Counted from the first letter of the stretch, positions 41,940 to 55,372 are shown. The stretch is 64,000 nt of DNA from Hydractinia symbiolongicarpus (GCF_029227915.1 NC_079886.1:24838501-24902500), one strand, 5' to 3'. A program made the numbers and translations. The notes: a model not told the origin generated them from the sequence alone.

Positions 41940-44639
41940 ATCATGCGCAAATAAATTTAATGCATGTCAGTTTCTGTATTTCTTTATTTATTGTGTTCTA
42001 ATCTAAAGTTGAAGAAAAAATAATAAAAATAATACCTGCAAAACGGCTAATTTGTGTTAAGCATGCACGAAGTATCAAAATGTTTACGAAAGGCGAAAAT
42101 CTGCTGCCTGGAATATATTTTTCCGAGGGTGAGTAAGGGTAAAAAGATAGGAAGTGTGGTTATCACCCAAATATAAGCCCACCAAAATAGCCTTCTGTTT
42201 AAAAATTTAGAGTGTAGTTTGTAGCGGATACAGCTTAAATCTTTTGTCGAATGTACATTCGAATTTTAACACTACAAACGTCTGTTTGAAGGTGATTTAC
42301 GTTTAAGAAGTTATGCATCAATCTTTTCAAACAAAAAGAAATTGCGTGGTCAAGATGGGATAAGCTACAGACTGGATAAAGGCTGGAGAGGGTAGCTAAA
42401 AACGATCATATATTCCAATTTTCTTCCCATGCTGTACTCAACAAGGTCTACTAAACATTATTGTTTGTAATTTAAAGTTTTATAATCAACACATTTCAGG
42501 ACATCATAAATTTTACACCTCAATAGCAAAGCATCCATCTTGAGCGTTTTTAAAATGTGTTTACTCAATACGGGTTACACATGGTCATTACAGACTCCAT
42601 TTAAATCCCAATAACGTATCTCTCGTTCAAATGTTCACTCTCAAATTTTTGCTCACCTAAATTTCATGCGACGTAATAAATTCCCAATCCTGTTTTCACG
42701 TTATAAATCAACTAAATTTTATAATAAACAAAAATCTGATCGCAAAAGAACTTTCTTCTTTTTATTATTATACTTCGAACACAACAAATTTTTTGAACCG
42801 CGTTCTAACGTCATTTCGAATGTTTATAAAAATAATTTCACTTTGAGCTGTTATTTTATTTGTTCGTTCAAGCGTGAAATTTTGTTTCGTGTTCTTTTCA
42901 ACATCTTTTTGATAAATATGCGCACTGTTTGCGACTGGGGTGGTGCTTTCAAGGGGTTTGTCTTCGAGTTCTATTTCTATTTTGTTGAAAAGAAAGTTTT
43001 ATTTTTGATTCATGTGCATATTTTTATTTCAAAAGCAGCACACGTTGCTTTTGAAGATTTTGGTTTTCTGATAAAAATTCCTGACAAATGTATTATTTTT
43101 AAACGTACCAAAATTAGGTTCTCGAACGTAAAATTCGAATTGGTTTGATAAAATCCACAAGGTACCTCAATTACCCTAAAGAAGGCGTGTTATTTTTCTG
43201 TAGAGACAAAGAAAACAAGTAAAAGCACATAAATTAGCGCCAAAATATGTACATCATTAACAACTGTATTAAATCCTTTACGTAGAAACCATGTAGGCGG
43301 GTTCTTACATGGGTGCTAATTAACTGAATAGAAAGTATACAGAAAGTAAGGTACTTAGTGAGGCTTGTGTATTCAAGGTTGTAACAAATATTTGTTGACA
43401 CCTGAATGTACCAGAATGTTTTTTCTTCATAAGAATGTCTCTACCAGAGACCGCGGCCACCGATTCAAGCATGCAATACCACATATTTTTGCAAAAACTT
43501 TTAATGTTTGGTCAAATAACTGATATTGACATTTTCTCTTACCGCAATTCCCCTATTTAGCTTTAGAGGCTTTTTAAGTTTTGGTAGTGGTTTTAGATGG
43601 AGATTAGAAAATAATTTCCCAATGTAAACATTGTGTGCTTAACAAGCAACCTCGTTGATAATGGAGTTTCGTTTTGTCCCTGTAAGGGAGGGCATATGGT
43701 GAGCATGCGTAGTAGGATAAGGGCGGGATATAAAAAAAACTAAAGAATGGTCTTTTAGACAGACGTACCTCAGCACGGTAAATTTTTGTAATTTTTTAAG
43801 TCATGACTTTCGCACAAGGTCCATCATATACTTTTATTATTGTCGATCAACACACATTCTCAATGCGATCAATGAATTGATCAGGTAATCGGCTTAATCT
43901 GTAAGTATAATTAGGCTAAAAATATGCAAAAGTTTTGAATATTATATGCATACGATGACGCGAAATATATAAGCACTTTTTTCTGTAAGCATTATTTTAG
44001 GAAGAGAATTTAAAAACTTGATACCTAGCATGCCAATTTTCAGACTTAAGTGACTTTTGATAGAAAGAAAATATCTAAAATGTTGTCCAATCTTTGTTTA
44101 TTTCCAGGCTCAATTTTTTAAAATAGTAAGATAATTGAGGCCGTAGTCAAATTAACATCATGTTTATAAAATTTAGCATATTTAGCAAATTTAATGTATT
44201 CAGCCAGATCAAAAATCTTACACGATACTATTTTTAATGACTTTAGAGTGGAGCGTTTTAAAATTTATGGACATTGACAGATCATTGCGGGGATTGTTCC
44301 ATAAAGCATTTACAATGCTTGCTCATCTGCAAGCTGCCGAGTTTTTGAAAAGGGGATTGTACTTGACTAAAAACAAACAAACATTTGCAAAAAAAATTAT
44401 GTCCAGGATTGTAATATCAGAAGTTCGGTGTCATAAATGAATCGCTTTTTTATGTAACGTCAAACGTATCCTCGTTGTCATCACCTTTCAGATGCTCTCT
44501 GCTGCCAAATAAGTTAGCTTGCACTCTGTAACGAACTCGGGTTTGCACCTTGTAGCCAATCAAATTGACCTAAAAATCTGGAGGTATTTAAGGACCAATT
44601 AATGCACATGCTTTTGCTGATTATCGGACCACTATTAAT

Positions 44640-44670
<31 letters not shown>

Positions 44671-45192
44671 AGTTGTTAGGGTGGGTGAAGGGAAGAAGAG
44701 TGATGGTAAAATGTCTCAAAAAAAGGTTGATTGCAAGGCTCATTGTTTTATTGTTTTGCTAGTTTTTCATTAAATATGGAAAAAGAAATAATAGTCAACT
44801 AGAAAAATTACTTTTAGTTTCTTAAGCCGTATATTTATAACTTTATTATTCTTCACTTAGAAATCGTACCCAATCCATAATATCTCAGTGTCATGTTCTA
44901 ATTTAAGAAATATTTAATATTCGTAATCCGAAATAAAATGGTGTAGAAATAAATTTTTAAACAATTTTATATACATCCTTATCAACCAATTGTGAATATA
45001 TCTTTTCATCACACATTCAATAAATAACTGTCGTAATGGCAATTGACAAATTTTGAAAATTATTTGAATTCAGAAAAAAACATGGGGAATTATATCAGGT
45101 GTTAAAGAATTATTTCTATTTAAAATAATTTACTTTGTTGTTCGAAGACCTTTGGTGAGGCTTACATTAACAGCTTGCGATAATACGTAAGC
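41940..45192. other. Intergenic, no gene supported
   Basis: Contains a 160-codon Phe-rich ORF at 42666-43148 that I do not accept, and a TTG microsatellite at 44639-44671. No splice-supported exon was recognised. Confidence 0.5.
44639..44671. repeat. (TTG)n microsatellite
   Basis: About ten uninterrupted TTG triplets. Confidence 0.95.
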
Positions 45193-46449
45193 ATGTCGTT
45201 GTGTCTGAAGCTTGTTGTGTTCTTGTGTTTATCATTTGCTGTTGTAGCATCATTTATCAGTTTATCTACCAATTTCTGGATTGAGCATGATTCGTCAGCA
45301 CATCATCAAGGTCTCTGGTTTTTCTGTAATGATGAAGATATCGGGTGTCAAGAATTTGACGAGGATCCACAAATTAAGTCGACAGGAATGCCAGGTATAG
45401 TGGTGTTGCAAGGTGTTGAAGTATTTAATTATAATCTCTCATGTTATATTATGCTGTATTGAAAAAATAGTTGTGTATATTTATCACTAGTGCTTATGTT
45501 TATCAGTTGGGAATGACTGGACCAATAAAGAGGTTGTTACTGATAATTTTTTTGTCCAAAGTATTTGATCTTGACTTTAATAATTAAAGTCCAAATAAAG
45601 GACATGGGAGCATAAAAAACAGGAATTGAAGTCTAAATTTTGATATGATATTGTCGTAATAATTTTAATCCAGCGCAATGTCAACCAACTATTCAACCAA
45701 CTAACCAAACAGACATAAAGAATTTAAGTGTTTACTAGTATCTGCTTATTTTTTCACATTTACAAATGACTGGCCAATTAGGGACGATTTGTAAATCGGG
45801 TGGTGTACACTAAACACCATACTGCAAATATTACAAAAGTCCACTATACTATAGTACGTCCAATAAGTATGAGTACTAAAGGATTTATTTTAACGCCATG
45901 TTATTTGTTGTACACTTCATCTCTCGAGTAATATCGTTTTTGTTCGTAAAAATATCTCATTTGCTTCTTAGATTGGCATAATGGCGTGCTTATGCTTTTA
46001 ATTATTGGAGCTGCAATTCAAGTTGTGTCGCTTTTCCTGTTTTTCATTAGCTGTATCTCAAACAGATTTCTTTGTTGCAACATTTTTCTGGTCGTTTTAC
46101 TGGGAATAGCTTGTAAGTAAAAAGAAAAGATGTTTGTTTTGTTTTTCACTTTTTTCCACTCTTCATTGTATCCTTTTTTTTTACATTTATTTCTTCCTTC
46201 TTTAACTACATACCGTGTCATCAGTCAGCTCAATTTAGTGACAAAATATTTAGTGACAAAAAATGATTTTTAGGGATATGCATCACGGCTGCAATGGCAA
46301 TTTATACACAGAAGTTTCACTCAGTAATGGATAATGGTTACAGTTGGGGTTATAGTTTCATCTTAGGCTGGGTGTCATTTACCTTCAACCTGCTGTCAGT
46401 TATACTTGCTTTTGTTTATATGATGACACAACAAAATATACGCCATTAA
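45193..46449 (+). CDS. Claudin/PMP22-like four-TM protein A, 172 aa
   Basis: Exons 45193-45394, 45972-46112, 46274-46449; both introns phase 1; GT-AG. TM1 (residues about 5-27), then an extracellular loop with the claudin-type pattern FWIEHD...GLWFFC....GC, TM2 and TM3 in exon 2, and TM4 in exon 3 after YSWGYSFILGWVSF. The short C-terminus QQNIRH has no clear PDZ motif. Claudin-superfamily proteins form paracellular junctions or act as membrane adaptors; which applies is unknown. AATAAA lies about 30 bp after the stop. It is paralogous to protein B at 51161-53158. Confidence 0.85.
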
Positions 46450-47331
46450 AAATTATGCTAAACACTAGAACGAATGTAAATAAAACATGATGTATATATT
46501 TCACCATTGCATATATAACATATAAAAATATATATGACCAAAATAATTGCCTATTGTTTTAATTATTATTTTAATTGATGAAGCTGATTACTTGTATTTA
46601 AACCCTGCAAAGATGTTCATTATTTTTATTTTTCATGCAGTCCGGCTACCTTTAGTTTCATGCATTTTATGCATTTTTGGTGGTAGTTTTAATAGGTAGT
46701 TAAGTTCTTTTTATTACAAGTATATGTTTGGTTTCTTTTTACATGGAATCTATCGGGATATTTGGACATCAAAAGCCACATTTGGACGATCAATAGTGTG
46801 AAAAGTAACCGCCAAATTCATTGTGACAGGATGTCTTCTGTTTATTTTATCCCAACTATTCAACTAAAGAAACACGGTTAAAAATACCACATATCTAAAC
46901 ACCTTTCACTGGATATATACCCACGACAGACAAAGTATTATTTCAGAGAAGACTTACGCAAGTGCCTTTAAACGCATGTACTTATTTTTGATCAAATTTA
47001 AATTCGCCCGTTTTAGATTCGTGCATCCAAATTAGATATATTCGGTCGGACTTAGATTCGTGTACCACATGGGAAAAATAGGTATTGAAAAAGAGAGGGG
47101 GGGTTCTATCCTCCTAGGTTATTCCTTCGATCATAACTTTTTTTGACAACAGACTTGTGGTCATAGAATGACGTATTCCACTAGGCGTGAAGTGGCTCTG
47201 AAATGCCTAATTTCGAATCTATCTTAACTTAACGTTTATACTGTTTTGAATTTCTTTCTGGAATTCGTCTGTAAGCTATTGGAGCTGACAATGCTTAAAT
47301 ATCAGCAAATGCTTTCAATACGCAATCAGTT

Positions 47332-48674
47332 GTGTTTGTGTCAGCGAATATTACGATGTCTCAACGGTTTAACAGTTCGTATGCTGATTATACGAAAACA
47401 GTAACAAAACGTTGTAACGAAGCTCGAGTGGAATTCTTTCAACAAGATAAGTTTGCGGAAGAATTACAAATATCGACGTTCGATGCGCTACAAAAACATA
47501 GAATGCGCACAAGTTTTTAGGCTTATATTTAAAATATAATCTTTACTATCAATACCACTCCTTTAAAGAAATCATGACTGAAAAATCAAACTTGACCAAA
47601 GTTGGTATAGATTTAATGGTTACAGACATTCCTGAAGGAATTAACCAGCTGAAAATTGAAAGTGAATGCAAAAAAGAAGTGCAAATGTTTGAAAACCGAA
47701 ATCGTGCACAAATTTATGTAAAACAAGCGAAGAAGATTGCGGTAATGATGTTTATGCCAACGTTAGTAATGTCGACATTTTTATTGATGAACCAGACATT
47801 GACGCGCCAGACGCTAACAGCTGGCTAATACACCGTATTACAATCTCGCCGAGCCTGCCGGAATTAAATTTCGTTTAGCTTATATTGAATCGATGCCACG
47901 AAGTCACGAAAATTTTGAGCTAACGGTGCCTCAAGTTAAGTCCTGTCCTGCTTATTGTTGTTGGTTTGTCATGGCTAGTAATTTAAGTTGTGAGCCAGTT
48001 TTACTTAGCAAGCTTTCGTTAAATGATTTAAAGTTATCGAGTCATCTGGCACTCACAAAATATCTCTCCATACGAAAAAAACAAGTTGTTGGAAGTGATG
48101 AAGAGCTTGCAACCAGGTACAAAGAACAAACTACTACCGCATTAATAATTTTAAGAGGTTAAATTTTTGGAAAACAATATCCTGGCGAAGGTTAAATAAC
48201 ATATAGAGGATAACTTTAACATTTATTTAGGTTGTGTAATTGAGCTAGCTAGCTATAAATGTAAGTAGTCATCCTGACTACTTACATATTAAAAAAGTTT
48301 GCTAGACAGCAAAGCACTCCTCTTTTGCAACTCTAAGTCAGTTAACGTGCATGCATAGACAGTCATTCACTAGCATAACAGTATTTTTTAATTTATTTTT
48401 TTTACTAGGGCATTTGCAGCTTATAAGGAATGTTGTGATGTTGGACTGTGAACATACAGAAAGAAGTTTATTATTAGAATATCAAAAAAAGCTTAGCTAT
48501 CAGCATAAAAATATCCCAAATCCCTTGCAAGTACAGGCAGATTGGGTAGGAGAAAAAAATGGAATGCTGATGTGGCCTTATCTAAGAATTACAGATATGT
48601 CTGCATATTTTTCCACAGTCATCGACAAAGGCGATATAATTCATGCCCCCAATTTAAAACACACGAAACTTTAA
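47332..48674 (+). pseudogene. Decayed coding remnants, unknown family
   Basis: A run of plus-strand ORFs with ordinary (not low-complexity) composition in shifting frames: 47356-47520 (SQRFNSSYADYTKTVTKRC), 47574-47828, 47893-48162 and up to 48674 (NPLQVQADWVGEKNGMLMWP). Near 47750 another frame reads on sensibly (DVYANVSNVDIFIDEPDIDA). I recognise no domain. It could be one broken gene or transposon-derived; an intron explanation is possible for some gaps. Confidence 0.35.
48259..48287. repeat. Perfect 13-bp-arm hairpin
   Basis: ATGTAAGTAGTCA, TCC, TGACTACTTACAT. Confidence 0.9.
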
Positions 48675-49070
48675 CCAGTGGGAATTGTAAAAGTGTGTAT
48701 TATAATCTTTTTTTAACAGAATATTGATAACACACGAGATAATTTTTGCGATAGCTCATTTCACTGATCATTGCTACTTGATTGCTTGTTTGAATTTTCC
48801 GGTCGATATGCATGAAAATAACACAACTACAAGAATAAAAACAACAGAAAAGTAGGTTAAAGAACACTCGAGATTTAAATTTTTCGAGAAGTTCTTGATG
48901 AAGTATTTATCCCGTTTTTCCTAATTTTTTTAACGCTATGCAGTTAATATTAAATATTTATTCAGTTAATATTTATATTGTGTTTATATGCTTAAAATAA
49001 AATGCTTAAACTATATGTTGCAAGAAAAGACTTTAGAAAGCTCTTAACACGATAAAACACGAAACACACT

Positions 49071-49595
49071 ACCGTATTGCTTCGAATAAACGCCCAGGGC
49101 GTTTATTAAATTTTTTGACATTTCTGGGGAGTGTCTGGGGGGCGTTCAAAAGAGGAGGGCGTTTATTACATTTTTTACACTTCGTCTCTTTTGCAGTTTT
49201 TTTTGGATGCCTATAATATAAACTTTACAATATATCTAAATTTCCAACCTTAAACCTAAGATTTAAGAAAAAGTTGTTTATAGAAAATTTCCTTATTTTA
49301 CCGAATGTACCAAATATCAGAGATTGTGTTTAGTTGTGCTTATGAAATTTACATATTACAATAGCACCATTAAAATTGCCTTTTAATTAAAATAAGAGCA
49401 AAACCAAAACAGTTATTGATTTTCTCATATACTTTTACTAACGCCTCGAATAAACGCCCCCTTATGAGGGAGGGGCGTCTATTCGAGGGAGGCGTCGTTT
49501 AGAGGGGGAAGTTTATTAAAAAATGACTGAAAAAGGGGGCGTCTATTCGAGAGGGGCGTTTAATAGAAGGGGGCGTGTATTCGAAGCATTACGGT
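49071..49595. mobile_element. MITE built of CGAATAAACGCCC-type palindromes
   Basis: Termini 49071-49095 and 49571-49595 are inverted copies with two mismatches (start ACCGTATTGCTTCGAATA). Inner GGGCGTTTATT / CGAATAAACGCCC words repeat in both orientations. No ORF. Confidence 0.8.
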
Positions 49596-49681
49596 GTTGT
49601 TCAATTTCTCGCAAACTGCGGGGTTACCAGGTTGGTAACATTTATTTTAAATTTCAGCATGTTTAAAATCGCTTATATATA

Positions 49682-49805
49682 TTAATGGCTTATTAACAGT
49701 TTAGTCAGTCTTTGCAGGAAAATATAGACCGAGGTTATGGTGTGATGACAGAGGTCTATATTTTCCTGTGTAGACAGGCTAAAAAGGTTAATAAGTCATT
49801 TATTA
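49682..49805. repeat. Fold-back repeat, ~50-bp imperfect arms
   Basis: A perfect 16-bp core (CAGGAAAATATAGACC at 49715-49730, inverted at 49753-49768) is flanked by further imperfect pairing out to 49682 and 49805. Confidence 0.8.
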
Positions 49806-49995
49806 CCCCACTGATTATTTCATAACCATTAATGAAAAAAAAACGGGGTTAGAGTTCAGGGGTCTTTACCAAAAACAAGGCTTATAGGTGGAAACCATGT
49901 AACTTTCTTTATATTTCGAACGCCCACAGACATTCGATCCACAACTCGTTAAAAAATAAACAATACAATAGAACTTTTAAAAATAGAATATTTCA

Positions 49996-50320
49996 AAACA
50001 GTTTTAAAGTTCAGTTCTTTGTCGTTTAGCTGGTGGAGTGTTCGTATTAAAATTAAATGTACAATTGTAAAATTTCCTCCGGAAAAAAATGAAGAGAGGG
50101 TTGAATACAACGTGGAACTGGAAGTATTAACAGCTGTCGATTGGTTATGTACGTCAAGTTGGTTATTATTTGAGCTCAAAATGTTTGACTTTTTGTGACG
50201 GTGAGTGGTATTAGCTGATTTGTAATTTCTTAACGAATTAATATTTTTGTGACCACTGTGTTGCGCTACATAAACTTCGGGGACATTTGCATCCAAAAGT
50301 TTTTGTAGCTTTTAATTGTT
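49996..50320 (-). pseudogene. Crypton-type tyrosine recombinase, C-terminal fragment
   Basis: VPEVYVAQHSGHKNINSLRN followed by YKSAN carries the HxxH/R-region 'SGHKN' and the tyrosine position of Crypton/DUF3504-type recombinases. After a frameshift, another frame gives the family-like tail NCTFNFNTNTPPAKRQR before a stop at about 49998. The rest of the catalytic domain (first Arg, Lys) is missing; upstream sequence near 50300-50380 (LFDNLNEINEFIAAQQ) may be a separate N-terminal piece joined by deletion. Confidence 0.6.
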
Positions 50321-51160
50321 GTGCTGCTATGAATTCATTTATTTCATTTAAATTGTCAAATAAACTATCGTCTACCAGACGAAAACAAGGAGTAATTAAA
50401 ATTTTTCTACCACTTTAAATTAACTTTCTTGTTTTGTTTTTGTTTTGATGTCGGTTAATACGGCGTCATATAGACTGATAACGTGAAAAAAAACAAAACA
50501 AATTTTTCGAGAACGTTCGAATAAACGTAAACATTCAAAAATACTCAACAGTGGGGTATTAAATATGATTATGTACTTTTTGTAAGAGCTTTTAAGACGC
50601 ATTGGCAAGTCCTGTCAATACAAGAATAAGTTCAGTATTATTGCCATAGCGAATCAAAGACACAACTTTTAAAACCATATTGCTGTTAATTCACACGCAT
50701 ATTCACATTTATTCGCTTCCAACATTCGTGCCATTACCATGCCTAAGTTTATTTTTAGAAAGGGAAGGAGTTTTTAAGCCGGCGGTGGTGGTTGTTAATG
50801 GCAGAAAAAAAAGAGAAATAAAACACGTTTATTCATCTCACAAATGGATCTAAATGTTTTATAATATACGATTTCTTGTGATTCATTTTCGAATCAATAC
50901 CCTTTTTATACGTCATACTTCTAGTATTAATTCTATCACCCTCTGCGATGGAGATATTTGAATGCATTTGACTGTGGAATACATTTCGTGAAATCTACAA
51001 ATGGACAAATCGGTTTGATAAGACAGATTTTGATTGCTGTTTAACAAAGAAACTGACTGAAAAATGACCAATCAAAAGTGTTTTATTGTTTAAGTTAACA
51101 CTTTTTTACTGATAATAATTACGTGAAGAAAAAAAATAAAGATCACAAAAATTTATTAAA

Positions 51161-53158
51161 ATGTTTAATAATTCCTTAAAAGCAGCAGCAGGTTTAACTT
51201 TACTAGCATGTACTATATTAGCTCTAACAAGTATCTCGACACATAAGTGGACCGTTCTAACGAGTGGCAGCATTGGATTGTGGAAAAGCTGTGATGAACA
51301 AGGATGCGTCGACATTTCTAAAGATCAGCATCACAAAGGGAAAGTTCCAGGTACATACAAGTACATTTTTTTTTTCATAAATTTTTTGTTGTTTAAATGT
51401 GATTTTTTTTTTGCGTTGGGTATTCTTATTTTTGTTCAGATTTCTATACTGACAAAGATTTTAACAGCTTAATTTATTTTGTTGCAAAAAATATTTTAGA
51501 TCATCAAATCATCGTTCCCCTCACCCCATTTGTTGATCTCTGTTTTGTTTTTCTAAAGCCCTTTGCGTTTCTTGCAACACTTCCATTCTTAAAGCATCCA
51601 GCAAAACTACTCTTAGTTGTAGCAAAGTTAATAACAGCGTATGGGAGTGTCTACAATCTGAAGAAAAAAATTCAATGATACACTGCAGTGATATGTCATT
51701 TAACTAAAAAACACAATCATAAAGCCTTTTCTTTAAAATAACCATATGTGTGTGTTCCATATCTAAGCCTTACAATCCCCCCCTTGTTAATTTGATACTT
51801 CAAAGTAGATTAGTAAAAAAAGATTGTTCCTTTTTTGACGTGCTCTAAGTGTACCAAGTTTGATTCAATTTGAACAAGGCTATGAAAAGTTATTGAGGGT
51901 TATAATATGTTCGGAAAACCCCGGACCGAGTAGGATTAAGGAAAAGAGGGTATCTAGCATGTCAATACACGAAAAGTATGAACGTTGCATCTAAAGTGTT
52001 GTGTGATGTATACAGTTTTGTGGAATTTGTGTATTTGCTTAAATTGAGTTGTAATGACGCATATTATGGTCTTCTGATTACCAAAAGAAAATCTACACCG
52101 GAGAAAACAGTTCATCGACTTTGCCTTAATGCAAAATGTAAAACTTTCAACTCCTATTCTTGAGGAATATGGAACTTAATTGTGAAAACACCATACTTTA
52201 TTTATATACAATTTGGTTTAAATTGTAAGGAAACCAACTTCTGATCCATCTATTTACTATTTAGAATGGCTGTATGTTGTACGTGCATTTGGATGTTTGT
52301 CTATCATCACTTACTTTATAACCTTCACCTATCACATACTATCTTGGGTAATTTTAACAAGCAGCCGACATAGCTACATTACAACTGTTTTTATTATAAC
52401 ATCAGGTAATATCGTTATTGTTTTATTAAGTAGAATTCACCAGGGCGATTTTCCTCTTTCTTAAGGCTAGCCTACCCACATAGAATGCAGTAGCAGCAGA
52501 TGTCTTTGGGTTGTTTTTCTATCAAATGATAGAAAAACAACCCAAAATGATAAAATTAGTTAAAATCTCGATCCTACTGCCACCTGTCTTAACACTTAAC
52601 ATTAGTCCTAGCACCAAAAATATATCCTTTATAAAATTATTCCCTGTAATTATTCTTTCATGTTAAATTTTGTCAGAAAAATTTACACAATTTGGATTTA
52701 GACAGATTGTTATATATAAAACTTTTTATCAGTCTGTAGAAATTTTCTAGGGGATCAAACGTCGTACATATTTTAGGCCATTTTTAAAATAGATTATATC
52801 TCAATTATATATATTACTAAACATAGTCTTAGTAGTTGATAGTTTCAATAAACATTCTTTTTAGTTTCAAAAGAATTAAAAAAAAAAAACAAAAAAAAAC
52901 TGGGCATGTCCAAGTCTCCACTTTTATTACAAGTCCTTCTTATTGATAGGCGGATTGATGTTTCTATCAATGGCATTATACACGAGAAATTTTGATGAAC
53001 ATGATTTTAAATGGGGCTGGAGTTATTATCTTGGATGGGTGAGCTTTTTGCTAACGCTAGCTTCGTTTTCAATATCATTGGTGTATAGTCGATCAGCAGC
53101 AAAAGAAGAAGAAAGAATCAGGAAGAGAAGTGAAATTCTTATTTTCGAAGATTATTAA
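51161..53158 (+). CDS. Claudin/PMP22-like four-TM protein B, 179 aa
   Basis: Exons 51161-51350, 52265-52405, 52950-53158; phase-1 introns at the same places as paralogue A, and exon 2 is exactly 141 nt in both. TM1 (residues about 7-25), loop HKWTV...IGLWKSCDEQGC, TM2-TM3 in exon 2, then FKWGWSYYLGWVSF and TM4. It has a longer basic/acidic cytoplasmic tail (AAKEEERIRKRSEILIFEDY) than A. AATAAA begins on the last base of the stop codon (53158-53163). Confidence 0.85.
52505..52546. repeat. Perfect 20-bp-arm hairpin in an intron of claudin-like B
   Basis: Arms 52505-52524 and 52527-52546 with loop AA; the left arm reads TTTGGGTTGTTTTTCTATCA. Confidence 0.95.
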
Positions 53159-53988
53159 ATAAAGAGAGACTCGGTTAAAAGGTCGAACACGTGTTTGCAG
53201 ATAGTTGTTATCGAAAAGCAGATAATGTTGTTGAAAAAAAAATTCGAAATCTATAGTATTAAATACATTTGTAAATAAGACAGTACATTTTGTTCCCAAA
53301 GATTTTTGCCTGTCTTCTATTATGTGTGGTGGGATCGCTTCGTGTTACTTATTTACGATCTTTAATTAACTAACTCTCATACAACACGTGTATCGATACG
53401 TATATACTAAAGGCAAGCGAGGTAAGTCTCGCTTTTCCATACAACACTTCTCTCATATCAAAAATACAAAAGTCCCTGAGAACAAGGGTGACTTACAGTA
53501 GTTTTTGTCGACAATTTATTTACTGTGTAGGCCTTTACTTGGGAGAATCAATTTTTAATTATCTGACTTTTAAAATAATAATTTTTTGGATTTTCCGAAC
53601 ATTGTTTTTATTATAGCGTTATTTTCATCACAACGTTTTGGAATGCATCGCTTGCAGTATCCTTTGAATTCTTCCAATAACTCCAGCTAGAAATTATTTG
53701 TCTGCATCAAATTTTCTGAATTAGGTCACAGTCTTTTAATGTATGTTACTTATTATTATCTGACAGTATGAATGTACTGTCAATCAAATTTTTATTCTAA
53801 AACATCTTGACATTTCTTGACATGGATGTAGCAGACAGTTTATTCAAAACTAAATGAGCAACCAATAAAAATTAAGATGTGTTGAAAGTTTGAACTTGCC
53901 ATGTATTTTTCAGAATGCATCAAGTGAAATTACGTTAAATATTAAATTACTTTTTTAGAAAGGCACAAGTAAGTTAGCTAGCTAATTC
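53159..53988. other. Intergenic, nothing recognised
   Basis: No ORF with coding character between the claudin-like gene and the transporter pseudogene; AT-rich. Confidence 0.5.
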
Positions 53989-55372
53989 TCATTTCTTTAT
54001 TAACGCAGCAATAGATGAATACAATCCAACACCTCCGGCTGAACTTCCAAACAGCACAACCAAGTAACACAAAATCTTTTTGCAATATGTTTTTTTGTGT
54101 GTTTGTATTTTGATATAAATGCAAGCTGGCAATATCAATGCTATTATGCTACCACGAACACTCCCAATTAAACTAACCACTATTCCAAAATGTGGAGTTA
54201 GAATCGCTGCAAATAGACACATGGTCATGAGGACACTCCGTGATAAGATTGTCCATGCATAGATGTTGTTGTCAAAAATCGGGAAATGCGGTAACAAAAT
54301 TTGATCAATCATTTCAAAAACAACAAAATTTTGTAATGGAATGGTAAAGTAGGAGAAACACATAATGGCAATTCGAAGCAATAAAGGCATTGGAAACCAG
54401 CCATCCATATTACTTGTTATCTCTGGTTGCGTGGTGTCCGTGTATGTCAAATAACAACACAAGGCAAAGGCGATTTTTGTGAAGATATTCATAAGAAATC
54501 ACAGTTGTTGTTCTCTTATAAACACCAGGTTTTGATACACTTCCTTCGAGGTTTGGCAAGTTTAAATGTACGGCGTACAAGTTAATAATAATTCCGATGG
54601 CAATTCCAATTCCAGTGATATCAACCTTCCATGGGATTTGACTAAAGTTCCACTTGGAACACGAAACACAACAAAGTATAAGTATGGAAAACAAGGCTGA
54701 CAAATAAAGCGCTAACCCAATGAAGCTCATCCAGGCTAATATTATTATCTTTTTGATCAGCAACAAAGGAATTGTAAATAGTCCAAATTGTTGACAGTAT
54801 GTGCTTATCGTAAGTCGTAATGCCAAATATAGCTAAAATTTCACTGGTACAATATTACTGGCAAGGCTTAAGTATGTCAGTAAAGCCATGATATGTGTTC
54901 CAATGTTGTTCCAACAAGCTTTAGACATTCAATAAAGGTGGCATAGACGCGCTTGCAAAAGCCAGGATTGCTCAGAGATAATTCATACTGACAATCTGAG
55001 ATACTTGCAGTAAAATCTGTCACAAAGCCAATCACAACGATCAACATGAGAGCCCAAACACCAACAAGCCGCACACAGTAAAGCACGCTTAACATTGTTG
55101 TACCCATAATCATCGATTGAAGATTGATTCTCATTAATCTGCTGTTTGAACGGCGGTCACTAGAAGGGATATTCAGCAAAGAATACACTCTATTTTCTAT
55201 ATGTTCGTTCAATGGCGCACAGATACCGCATGATACTTGTGCCCAGCTTTCCACAAGGCAGGACATACTTCGGGAGTCAGGTGTAGTAGATTGATCTGAA
55301 GTGTCGGTTAGATTCACAGAACGATGTATTTTTTCATTTTTCTGCCACCACTGAAGTTGACGCCTCTTGCAT
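53989..55372 (-). pseudogene. AAAP (SLC32/VIAAT-like) amino-acid transporter, frameshifted
   Basis: Minus strand. The 5' part (55317 to 54877, open upstream to about 55372) has a cytoplasmic N-terminus and TM1-2 with RINLQSMIMGTTMLSVLYCV and GVWALMLIVVIGFVTDF, then a TGA near 54877. The middle part (54826-54500) has several TM segments and the family-like AVHLNLPNLEGSVSKP. The 3' part (54492-53989) resumes in the first frame with YLTYTDTTQPEITSN and further TM segments to IAALIKK-stop. No GT-AG intron fits the short gaps, so these are frameshifts and a stop. VIAAT-type proteins load inhibitory amino acids into vesicles. The upstream exon, if any, was not found. Confidence 0.7.

Noticed and set aside
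42666-43148. 160-codon Phe-rich ORF
   Set aside because: Composition is that of AT-rich DNA (Phe, Lys, Ile), with no domain and no splice context; the other frames also look noncoding.
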